A stretch of DNA of 7,289 bases from Bacillota bacterium (GTDB taxonomy: Bacteria; Bacillota; UBA994), in NCBI GenBank assembly GCA_018725535.1, contig QLUS01000081.1:1-7289 (forward strand), in the 5' to 3' direction. Positions within the stretch are counted from its first letter, which is position 1, and each line of letters starts with the position of its first letter. The notes under the pieces were generated by a model, which saw only the letters and a list, made by a program, of their open reading frames with translations, was not told the DNA's origin and made no database searches. A program made the translations under genes and the position numbers. Shown piece after piece: positions 1 to 5,989 of the stretch.

Positions 1-103
1 CCCCTGTCTTTGTCAGAGCCGTTGCCGCTCTCATTTAGGTAATGCCTAGGAAATAGACTCATTACGACAGGAATTCGCCCTATCCGACAATAAGGAGTCG
101 ATT

Positions 104-1249
104 ATGGGAAGTGCAGCCAAATTCGTAGTAGCGCTGCTGTTACTGTGTGTGGTGATGACGAGCAGCGCCTACGCCTTAGCCGTGAACAGCCCACGTGCGA
201 TACTTGTCACGCCTGAAAGAGCAGAGCCCCTGTGGAACAGAGCGGCTAACACTCGCCACGCCCCTGCAAGCTTGGCGAAGGTGCTTACGGCCGTGCTGGC
301 TATTGAGTCAGGCAGGCTTGATGAACATGTGCTCATCACTCCCCTCGTCGCAGCCGTAGGGGGGTCTTCGCTGCATCTGCGTCCAGGGGAGAGGCACACT
401 CTGCGCGAGCTGGTCTACGCAGCCATGCTGATTAGCGCTAACGACGCGTCAGCAGCGATTGCCGAGCACTTGGGCGGGAACCTAGCCGGATTCAGCGCCA
501 TGATGAACGCGAGGGCCGGAGAGCTTGGCATGAGCAACTCTCGTTTTGCCAATGCGCACGGCCTGCCGGAAAGCGGGCAGTTTTCGACGGCCGCAGATTT
601 GGCGCGCTTAGGGTTACACGCGGCTTCTCTGCCGCAGTTCTTAGCGATTGCGGGGCGGGAACGCTTTACTATGACTAACGGACGTGTACTCGTCAATCAA
701 AACCGATTGCTCGGGACTCTACCTGGGGTCGTTGGAGGCAAGACTGGCTACACAGATGAGGCGGGGCAGTGTCTCCTCGTCATTGCTAAGCGCGACAACC
801 TCACCTTGGCTAGCGTAGTCTTGGGAGCACAGGGTGCGGAGATGTGGTCAGACAGCACGGCCTTGATAGAGCATGGATTTGCTGCCTTCCAGCGGGAAAT
901 ACTGATTCGAGGCAGACAGACGCTTGGGGTCGTGGACATTCCTCTTGCCGGTCAAGTGCTGCTGGTTGCGGAACGTGAACTAACGCGTACCATTACCCGC
1001 GCGGAACGAGGAGAGTATAATACTGAGCTTCGAGTCAAGCCACGCCTGTTTCCGCCCTTGCGCCCGGGCGACAAACTAGGAGAGGTGGTTGTTACGCAAG
1101 GGGGGCAAGAGATCGGACGTGTGCATGTTACTGTACCGGCGTATATTCCTCTTTTGACTTCTACCCGCCTGCTTGGGCTAGTGGTGGCGATAAGTCTAGG
1201 CGTAGGCATGAGTATACTAATGCGGAGGCGGAGAAAATGCAGAAAGTAA
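104..1249 (+). CDS. D-alanyl-D-alanine carboxypeptidase, DacF/PBP5-like, membrane-anchored (peptidase S11)
   Basis: Serine DD-carboxypeptidase that removes the terminal D-Ala from peptidoglycan pentapeptides outside the membrane. The 381-residue protein has a signal peptide (hydrophobic residues 7-18, AxA cleavage site near A24-A26). All three penicillin-binding motifs are present: SLAK at 56-59 (nucleophile S56), SAN at 111-113 and KTG at 213-215. A C-terminal beta domain (about 265-345) matches the PBP5 family layout. The end differs from the classic amphipathic anchor: residues 356-372 form a hydrophobic segment followed by a strongly basic tail (MRRRRKCRK), which suggests a true membrane anchor with the tail in the cytoplasm. 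The start is fixed by TAAGGAG at 91-97, six bases before the ATG. The end overlaps the ligase gene by 13 bases. DacF in spore formers is a close relative, but a sporulation role cannot be decided here, so I assign the family with confidence and leave the symbol empty. Confidence 0.95.
   Translation: MGSAAKFVVALLLLCVVMTSSAYALAVNSPRAILVTPERAEPLWNRAANTRHAPASLAKVLTAVLAIESGRLDEHVLITPLVAAVGGSSLHLRPGERHTLRELVYAAMLISANDASAAIAEHLGGNLAGFSAMMNARAGELGMSNSRFANAHGLPESGQFSTAADLARLGLHAASLPQFLAIAGRERFTMTNGRVLVNQNRLLGTLPGVVGGKTGYTDEAGQCLLVIAKRDNLTLASVVLGAQGAEMWSDSTALIEHGFAAFQREILIRGRQTLGVVDIPLAGQVLLVAERELTRTITRAERGEYNTELRVKPRLFPPLRPGDKLGEVVVTQGGQEIGRVHVTVPAYIPLLTSTRLLGLVVAISLGVGMSILMRRRRKCRK
1224..1239 (+). 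promoter_or_regulatory. Ribosome binding site and start of the ligase gene, inside the carboxypeptidase gene
   Basis: GGAGG at 1224-1228 lies eight bases before the ATG at 1237. A second purine stretch (GGAGAAA, 1230-1236) directly abuts the start. The whole site lies within the last codons of the carboxypeptidase gene, where the same bases encode its arginine-rich tail. The 13-base overlap and the embedded site favour translational coupling. They also support the ATG at 1237, which places the conserved glycine-rich N-terminus of the ligase correctly. Confidence 0.75.
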
Positions 1250-2292
1250 TTGTCCTCTTTGGTGGCAGGTCTGCGGAGCATGAGGTATCGGTGCGGTCGG
1301 CTGCCTCCGTGTTGGAGGCCTTAGATGTAACCCGCTTCGTGCCACTCCCCGTGGGCATCAGTAAGGGCGGACGATGGCAGGCCGGGCTTGATCCGCGCGC
1401 CATGTTGATGGCCAACACAGCAACCGTGTCAGAACCACTAGCCGCGGAGTACATGGGACCTATTGCCCGCATTCTGGCCGAGGCGGACGTCATCTTCCCC
1501 GTGTTACACGGGCCCTTTGGTGAGGACGGCAGCATGCAGGGTTTGTTTGAGATCGTTGACAAGCCCTATGTAGGCTCGGGGGTGACTGCCTCTGCTTTAG
1601 GTATGGATAAGGTATTTCAAAAGACTTTGTTTCGCTGCGCGGGCCTCCCGGTGGTAGACTTCGTGTGGTGTTGGCGCAAAGCGTACGCAGAGGAACCGGA
1701 TGCGTTCCATATAGAGGTGGAGCAAGCGGTGGGATACCCGTGTTTTGTCAAGCCGGCAAATATGGGCTCGAGTGTCGGGATTAACAAGGTAAACAGCCGG
1801 GAGGGGCTAAAGAACGCTGTCGCGGTGGCTTTGCGCTACGACAACAAAGTACTGGTGGAGCGGGCCGTTAAGGGGCGGGAGATAGAGTGTAGTGTACTCG
1901 GGAACGAAGAGCTTGCTAGCTCACTTCCCGGTGAAATAGTCCCAAGTGGGGAGTTTTATGACTACACAGCAAAGTACATACAGCCATCTACCCTGCATGT
2001 GCGGGCCGCACTTCTGCCCGAGCAAACGAGTCAGATAAGAGAACTGGCCGTGCGTGCGCACGAGATGCTTGGCTGTGCGGGGCTATCTCGCGTCGACTTC
2101 TTCCTGCTCACTGACGGCACAGTGTACGTAAGTGAGCTAAACACTATGCCTGGCTTTACTGGCATCAGCATGTACCCTAAAATGTGGGAGGCATCTGGGC
2201 TTCCTTACAGTGAGCTGATCACTCGCCTAATTGGGCTAGCTATCGCTAGGCACAGAGATGGGCGCAGGATTTCCGTTGACTATCGCGAATAG
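1237..2292 (+). CDS. ddl: D-alanine--D-alanine ligase (ATP-grasp)
   Basis: Cytoplasmic ligase that joins two D-alanines using ATP, giving the dipeptide that MurF adds to the peptidoglycan precursor. At 351 residues it has normal family length. Visible motifs in order: GGRSAEHEVS at 9-18, whose E15 matches the catalytic Glu15 of E. coli DdlB; HGPFGEDG at 91-98; SGVTASALGMDK at 114-125; the ATP-grasp strand KPANMGSSVG at 172-181; the omega loop FYDYTAKY at 240-247; RVDFF at 285-289; and the metal and product site ELNTMPGFT at 300-308. Two features point to D-Ala rather than D-lactate or D-serine as second substrate: the Lys-Tyr pair at 246-247, and SMYP at 311-314 where VanA/VanC/VanG-type ligases carry SRYP (family knowledge from memory). 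It overlaps the carboxypeptidase gene, so one transcript probably encodes the enzymes that make and trim the D-Ala-D-Ala terminus. Confidence 0.97.
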   Translation: MQKVIVLFGGRSAEHEVSVRSAASVLEALDVTRFVPLPVGISKGGRWQAGLDPRAMLMANTATVSEPLAAEYMGPIARILAEADVIFPVLHGPFGEDGSMQGLFEIVDKPYVGSGVTASALGMDKVFQKTLFRCAGLPVVDFVWCWRKAYAEEPDAFHIEVEQAVGYPCFVKPANMGSSVGINKVNSREGLKNAVAVALRYDNKVLVERAVKGREIECSVLGNEELASSLPGEIVPSGEFYDYTAKYIQPSTLHVRAALLPEQTSQIRELAVRAHEMLGCAGLSRVDFFLLTDGTVYVSELNTMPGFTGISMYPKMWEASGLPYSELITRLIGLAIARHRDGRRISVDYRE

Positions 2293-2312
2293 TAGTCGCA
2301 GTGAGTCTATGT

Positions 2313-2320
2313 AGGAGGTG
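2313..2320 (+). promoter_or_regulatory. Ribosome binding site that fixes the aminotransferase start
   Basis: AGGAGGTG is a near-perfect complement of the 3' end of 16S rRNA and lies four bases before the ATG at 2325 (six bases from GGAGG). An upstream in-frame GTG at 2301 would add eight residues (MSLCRRCN), but the ribosome binding site itself would then be translated, and no comparable site precedes the GTG. The ATG at 2325 is therefore preferred. Confidence 0.85.
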
Positions 2321-2324
2321 CAAT

Positions 2325-3530
2325 ATGGGTTTATCCTTATCACGGCGCGGGCTTAGCATTCCGGCGTCACCAATTCGCAAACTGGTACCATTTGCTGACG
2401 AAGCTAAGAGCCGCGGCACAAAAGTGTATCATCTGAACATTGGGCAACCGGACATTGCGACCCCTGATGAAATGTGGGAAAGAATCAAAAAATACGATGA
2501 AAAGGTATTAGCCTATGGCCCATCTAACGGCCTACTGGAATTTCGCCAAGGCCTTTGCAGATACTATGCGCGGCATGGCGTGAACGTCTCCCCGGCTGAG
2601 ATCATTGTGACTACAGGCGGCAGTGAAGCCCTGTTGTTTGCTATGCTCGCCACTTGCGATGCAGGCGACGAGGTCTTAGTGCCCGAACCGTTCTACACTA
2701 ACTACAACGGGTTTGCGGTCTATGGGGACATTAAGATGGTGCCCGTGACTGCGCAAGCGGAGGACGGGTTTAGGCTGCCCGATAAGGCGCATTTTGCGGA
2801 AAAAGTAACGCCGCGCACTAAAGCCATCCTGCTGAGCAACCCCGGTAACCCTACCGGCGTTGTTTATACCCGCGCCGAGCTGGTAACGGTCGCGGAACTA
2901 GCGCGCGAGTACAACTTGTACATTATTGCGGATGAGGTCTACCGTGAGTTTGTCTATGACGGGGAACGGTATACCAGCATCATGTCTCTGCCTAGCATTG
3001 ACCAACACGCGGTCATTGCCGACAGCATCAGCAAACGCTTTAGTGCCTGCGGCGCGCGTATCGGCAATGTTGTGAGCAAGAATAGGCAGCTCATGGACTC
3101 GATTATGAAGTTTGCGCAAGCGCGTCTGTGCCCCCCCACCCTAGAGCAGGTTGGCGCTATCGGGGCGCTTAGCGTACCGGATTCCTACTTTACAGGTGTA
3201 CTCACCGAGTACCAGGAGCGCCGCGACATTGTCTATAACGGTATCCAGCAGATTAAAGGAGCCGTATGCAGGCCGCCTAAAGGAGCCTTTTATGTGATCG
3301 CCAAATTGCCTATCGACGACGGCGATGCGTTCGCGGAGTGGATGTTAAGGAGTTTTTCCCTAGATGGGGCCACGACCATGGTCGCTCCCGCCGCCGGGTT
3401 CTATGCCACGCCTGGTTTAGGTCGCGATGAGGTGCGTTTGGCGTATGTGCTTAACGCCACCGAGCTAAGGCATGCTATGCAGGTTCTTGCCGCCGGTGTC
3501 AAGGAGTACCAAGCGACGGTAATGCGCTAA
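2325..3530 (+). CDS. Pyridoxal-phosphate-dependent aminotransferase, class I/II (aspartate aminotransferase superfamily)
   Basis: Fold-type I aminotransferase of 401 residues, probably cytoplasmic. The cofactor site is complete: TTGGSEAL at 96-103, SNPGNPTG at 171-178 (N175 near the PLP ring oxygen), ADEVY at 202-206 (D203 with the pyridine nitrogen, Y206), SISKRFSACGARIG at 234-247 (Schiff-base lysine K237, phosphate-binding R245), and R371, in the position of the arginine that binds the substrate carboxylate. The N-terminus (SRRGLSIPASPIRKLVPFA) and the SKRFSACGARIG signature belong to a COG0436 subgroup common in Bacillota and Bacteroidota, usually annotated only as aminotransferase or aspartate aminotransferase. 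The gene follows ddl by 32 bases with no terminator between, so co-transcription is likely. A role in supplying alanine or another amino acid to the wall is only a guess from position. No damage is visible; a run of seven C at 3131-3137 reads through in frame. Confidence 0.93.
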   Translation: MGLSLSRRGLSIPASPIRKLVPFADEAKSRGTKVYHLNIGQPDIATPDEMWERIKKYDEKVLAYGPSNGLLEFRQGLCRYYARHGVNVSPAEIIVTTGGSEALLFAMLATCDAGDEVLVPEPFYTNYNGFAVYGDIKMVPVTAQAEDGFRLPDKAHFAEKVTPRTKAILLSNPGNPTGVVYTRAELVTVAELAREYNLYIIADEVYREFVYDGERYTSIMSLPSIDQHAVIADSISKRFSACGARIGNVVSKNRQLMDSIMKFAQARLCPPTLEQVGAIGALSVPDSYFTGVLTEYQERRDIVYNGIQQIKGAVCRPPKGAFYVIAKLPIDDGDAFAEWMLRSFSLDGATTMVAPAAGFYATPGLGRDEVRLAYVLNATELRHAMQVLAAGVKEYQATVMR

Positions 3531-3590
3531 CCCTAGGCGGTTCTAGTCCCTTTATTGGGCGCATAGGCTGTATTAAACAGTGTTGTCGCT

Positions 3591-3597
3591 AAGGAGG
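3591..3597 (+). promoter_or_regulatory. Ribosome binding site of the small membrane protein gene
   Basis: AAGGAGG lies eight bases before the ATG at 3606. A site this strong is the main evidence that the short reading frame is a real gene, and that its frame is used rather than the overlapping +2 frame starting at 3608. Confidence 0.8.
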
Positions 3598-3605
3598 GGA
3601 AACGC

Positions 3606-3818
3606 ATGTGGGTGGTAACGGTTGGTCCCTTCCGGGGGAAGCGGGCACGTACCGCGAAGATTCTAGGTCTGGCAGTGCTCTTGATTCTGCTGACTGCTCT
3701 TTTCTGGCAGGTGCTCGATGTGATGCTGTCTCCACCGCAACATATGGAACCCCTAGCCGAGACAGTGTTTCAACGCATACTCACCCACCTGCGCAACTGG
3801 TACACGGATGGCTTTTGA
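3606..3818 (+). CDS. Small single-pass membrane protein, unassigned (positional counterpart of YqzK/DUF4227)
   Basis: A 70-residue protein whose function I do not recognise. It has a basic N-terminus (RGKRAR at 10-15), one hydrophobic segment at about 19-37 (ILGLAVLLILLTALFWQVL), and a C-terminal part of about 30 residues rich in aromatics and charges (ending NWYTDGF). By the positive-inside rule the C-terminus should face outward. A strong ribosome binding site precedes it and a terminator begins in its stop codon, so it is a discrete gene. In Bacillus a small one-helix protein, YqzK (DUF4227), lies just before xerD. The position, length and topology here match, and the soluble tail carries a vaguely similar pattern (an acidic/proline stretch, then a VF pair, then an aromatic-glycine end). 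Homology is unproven. It could instead be an unrelated small protein. Confidence 0.8.
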   Translation: MWVVTVGPFRGKRARTAKILGLAVLLILLTALFWQVLDVMLSPPQHMEPLAETVFQRILTHLRNWYTDGF

Positions 3819-3841
3819 CCCCTGTTAAGGGGTCTTTGTTT
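3817..3841 (+). terminator. Rho-independent terminator after the small membrane protein gene
   Basis: GACCCC at 3817-3822 pairs exactly with GGGGTC at 3829-3834. T3823-A3828 can add a seventh pair, leaving a GTTA tetraloop. The stem is followed by TTTGTTT at 3835-3841. The first two stem bases are also the last two bases of the TGA stop codon, so the terminator abuts the gene. The U-tract has one G, so some read-through into xerD is possible. Confidence 0.7.
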
Positions 3842-3856
3842 ACCTAGGGGAAGGAA

Positions 3857-3910
3857 TTTTGTCCTTAACGTAGAATAATAGAAGATAGACTACTGTTTAA
3901 GGGGACAAAA
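3857..3910 (+). promoter_or_regulatory. Imperfect hairpin in the xerD leader covering its ribosome binding site
   Basis: TTTTGTCC (3857-3864) is the exact reverse complement of GGACAAAA (3903-3910). TTAA (3865-3868) can then pair with TTAA (3897-3900) across a two-base GG bulge, and GTAG (3870-3873) with CTAC (3890-3893) inside. The 3' arm contains AAGGGG (3899-3904), the probable ribosome binding site of xerD, eight bases before its ATG at 3913. If transcribed, the fold would mask this site. A shorter competing hairpin, AAGGA (3851-3855) with TCCTT (3862-3866), would free it. No clear sigma-A promoter stands out in 3842-3912, although one is expected if the upstream terminator is efficient. 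The pairing is seen; the regulatory role is inferred. Confidence 0.4.
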
Positions 3911-3912
3911 GT

Positions 3913-4800
3913 ATGGAACAGCACATTGAGGACTACCTAGACTACTTGGGGCTAGAGCGCGGACTGGCCGAGAATACGCTCGAGTCGTACGGCAGGGACC
4001 TGCGTCAGTTCTCACGCTTCGTCAGCTCAAACTGCACAAAGCCGTGGGAAGCCCTAGATCGCGGCCAGATTTTGCTCTACCTTGACAGCCTGAAACGACA
4101 GGGTAAGTCTACGGCTACCGTCTCGCGCAGCCTAGCGTCAATCCGTTCTTTCTTTCGCTTTTTGACTAGAGAAGGTGCGTTGCCAACGAACCCTGCGGCA
4201 CTTTTGAACACGCCTAAAGCAGAAAAACGTCTTCCTAGGGTGCTAAGCCCTATTGAAGTGGAAACCCTCCTAGGTCGGCCCACCCTTTCGTCACCGGTGG
4301 GATTACGCGACCGCGCCATGTTTGAAGTGCTGTATGCTACAGGCATTCGCGTCTCCGAGCTTATTTCACTGCAACTCACAGACGCAAATCTTGCCGCCGG
4401 CTTCGTTAAGTGCAAGGGGAAGGGCGGCAAAGAGCGCATGGTGCCACTCGGGACAGTGGCTATTAATGCGGTAGAGCGCTATCTAAGTACCGGGCGACCG
4501 CTATTAGTACGCTCGCGGGAAGTACGGTCGCTGTTTGTCAATTATCACGGGCGGCAGATGACCCGTCAGGGGTTCTGGAAACTGCTTAAAAAACACGTCA
4601 GGGGAACAGGTATCGAGGCGAATATTTCACCACACACACTCAGGCATTCCTTTGCCACGCACTTACTGGAGAACGGCGCGGATCTCAGGGCGGTCCAGGA
4701 GATGCTCGGGCATGCCGATATTAGTACGACCCAAATCTACACCCATGTTACGCGCGCGCGGTTGCGCGAAATCTACGATAAGGCTCACCCCCGGGCCTAG
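3913..4800 (+). CDS. xerD: Site-specific tyrosine recombinase XerD
   Basis: Tyrosine recombinase that with XerC resolves chromosome dimers at dif during cell division. At 295 residues it is close to E. coli XerD (298). The N-terminal SAM-like core-binding domain (about 1-95) starts with the typical YLDYLGLERGLAENTLESY pattern. The catalytic domain has all expected residues: R146 in TGIRVSEL, K170 in CKGKGGKER, H241 and R244 in HTLRHSFATH, H267 in MLGHADIST and nucleophile Y276 in TQIYTHV. Spacing matches E. coli R148, K172, H244, R247, H270 and Y279 with a shift of only two to three residues. XerD is preferred over XerC because of the overall pattern and because the gene is followed by deoB, as in Bacillus. 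It is not a mobile-element integrase: no attachment site or phage gene is nearby. Its ribosome binding site (AAGGGG) lies in a possible hairpin. It leads the xerD-deoB-pdp unit. Confidence 0.95.
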   Translation: MEQHIEDYLDYLGLERGLAENTLESYGRDLRQFSRFVSSNCTKPWEALDRGQILLYLDSLKRQGKSTATVSRSLASIRSFFRFLTREGALPTNPAALLNTPKAEKRLPRVLSPIEVETLLGRPTLSSPVGLRDRAMFEVLYATGIRVSELISLQLTDANLAAGFVKCKGKGGKERMVPLGTVAINAVERYLSTGRPLLVRSREVRSLFVNYHGRQMTRQGFWKLLKKHVRGTGIEANISPHTLRHSFATHLLENGADLRAVQEMLGHADISTTQIYTHVTRARLREIYDKAHPRA

Positions 4801-4817
4801 TTCAGGGAGGCTGCCGC

Positions 4818-5987
4818 ATGCAGAGGACTGTCGTCTTCATTGTATTAGATAGCGTAGGCGTCGGGGCGTTACCTGACGCCGACCTTTACGGAGATTATGG
4901 GAGCAATACCCTTAAAAGTGTGTTGGATTACAATCCGTCACTTGTTTTGCCTAACCTCACTGCGCTGGGGTTAGGAGAAATTCTGCCTCATCCTAGGCTT
5001 GTTTCGTCAACCCCACCGATGGGAGCTTTTGGTCGCGGCATCACGGCCTCACCGGCCAAGGACACTATTACCGGACACTGGGAGATGGCGGGGATTGTGC
5101 TCGGACACCCGTTCCGCACCTTCCCCGCTGGGTTTCCGCTGGATGTGGTGCGCGCCCTTTCAGAGAGAACCGGCAGGGAGTTTATAGGCAATGTGGCTGC
5201 TTCCGGCACTGAGATCATTCGCGACCTCGGCCGCGAACATCAGCTTGCAGGTGCGCCCATCCTCTATACGTCGGCAGACAGCGTGATGCAGATTGCCGCG
5301 CATGAGGATGTTGTGCCGCTTGCGGAGCTGTACTCGATTTGCCAAGTTGCCCGGCAGCTTATGCAGGGGGAGTTCAACGTAGCAAGGATTATTGCGCGTC
5401 CCTTTAGCGGGGAGTGGCCCTATGTCCGTACGCCCAACCGACGCGACCTAGCCGTATCTCCTCCCGGACAAACCATGCTGGACATTATCTCGGATCGAGG
5501 GTTGCCGGTCATCGGCATAGGAAAGATATGCGACATCTATGCCGGGCACGGCCCCACCCAGTGTCTAAAGACTAAGAATAACCGCGAAGGCATGTCACTG
5601 ACGGAGAGTGTGTACCGCGGCACCCCTAGGGGACTTGTGTTTACGAATTTGGTGGATTATGACCAGCTCTACGGGCACAGAAATGACGCGGAAGGGTATG
5701 GCCGCGCACTCAAGGAGTTTGACGACTGGTTGGGTGGCTTTGTGACCAAGATGCGGACAAGTGACTACTTGTTTATCGCCGCTGACCACGGCTGCGATCC
5801 GCTCTATGCCGGAACTGATCACACGCGCGAGTATGTCCCCATCCTCGCGTACTCGCCAGCCCTTGAACCTGGCAAACCCATAGGTGACCGAGCGACGCTT
5901 GCAGACATTGGCGCTACCATCCTTGATGTGCTGGGGTTTAGCGAGCGACTGGCCGGAACTTCTTTTCGCGCGGAGTGGGAGGCTTAG
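4818..5987 (+). CDS. deoB: Phosphopentomutase
   Basis: Manganese-dependent enzyme of the alkaline phosphatase superfamily that interconverts ribose- or deoxyribose-1-phosphate and the 5-phosphate, linking nucleoside breakdown to central metabolism in the cytoplasm. The 389-residue length is normal. Metal and catalytic residues are in place: D11 in VLDSVGVGALPDA; T83 in KDTITGHWE, matching the phosphorylated Thr85 of the Bacillus cereus enzyme; D154 in TSADS; D282 and H287 in DYDQLYGHRND; D323 and H324 in ADHGCDP; and H335 in TDHTREYVP. The insert that forms the cap domain (about 95-215) is intact. The start is set by AGGGAGG at 4804-4810, seven bases before the ATG. It lies 17 bases after xerD and two bases before the phosphorylase gene, which makes its substrate. 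The Bacillus name for this gene is drm. Confidence 0.97.
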   Translation: MQRTVVFIVLDSVGVGALPDADLYGDYGSNTLKSVLDYNPSLVLPNLTALGLGEILPHPRLVSSTPPMGAFGRGITASPAKDTITGHWEMAGIVLGHPFRTFPAGFPLDVVRALSERTGREFIGNVAASGTEIIRDLGREHQLAGAPILYTSADSVMQIAAHEDVVPLAELYSICQVARQLMQGEFNVARIIARPFSGEWPYVRTPNRRDLAVSPPGQTMLDIISDRGLPVIGIGKICDIYAGHGPTQCLKTKNNREGMSLTESVYRGTPRGLVFTNLVDYDQLYGHRNDAEGYGRALKEFDDWLGGFVTKMRTSDYLFIAADHGCDPLYAGTDHTREYVPILAYSPALEPGKPIGDRATLADIGATILDVLGFSERLAGTSFRAEWEA

Positions 5988-5989
5988 CC

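Noticed and set aside
1..42. Possible C-terminal tail of an upstream gene (frame 3 reads PVFVRAVAALI and stops at 36-38; frame 1 reads through to a stop at 40-42).
   Set aside because: Only 11-13 codons are visible, two frames compete and no family can be recognised, so it is not annotated.
10..60. Promoter for the carboxypeptidase gene (TTGTCA at 10-15 as a -35).
   Set aside because: No acceptable -10 hexamer lies 16-18 bases downstream; the nearest A/T-rich stretches match poorly.
1161..1562. Minus-strand open frame of 133 codons across the carboxypeptidase/ligase junction.
   Set aside because: It lies opposite two well-supported genes and encodes a low-complexity Ser/Pro/Arg-rich product typical of shadow frames.
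1237..2292. Glycopeptide-resistance (Van-type) ligase.
   Set aside because: The omega-loop Lys-Tyr and SMYP residues fit D-Ala-D-Ala ligases, and no vanH, vanX or vanRS-like gene is present.
3523..3563. Terminator after the aminotransferase gene (TGCGC at 3523-3527 with GCGCA at 3559-3563).
   Set aside because: The stem is short, the loop is long and no T-tract follows.
3608..3847. 79-codon reading frame overlapping the small membrane protein in the +2 frame.
   Set aside because: Its composition is not protein-like, it runs through the terminator stem, and the ribosome binding site and membrane segment support the frame starting at 3606.
3913..4800. Integrase of a mobile element.
   Set aside because: Length, motif spacing and the xerD-deoB order fit chromosomal XerD, and no attachment repeats or cargo genes flank it.
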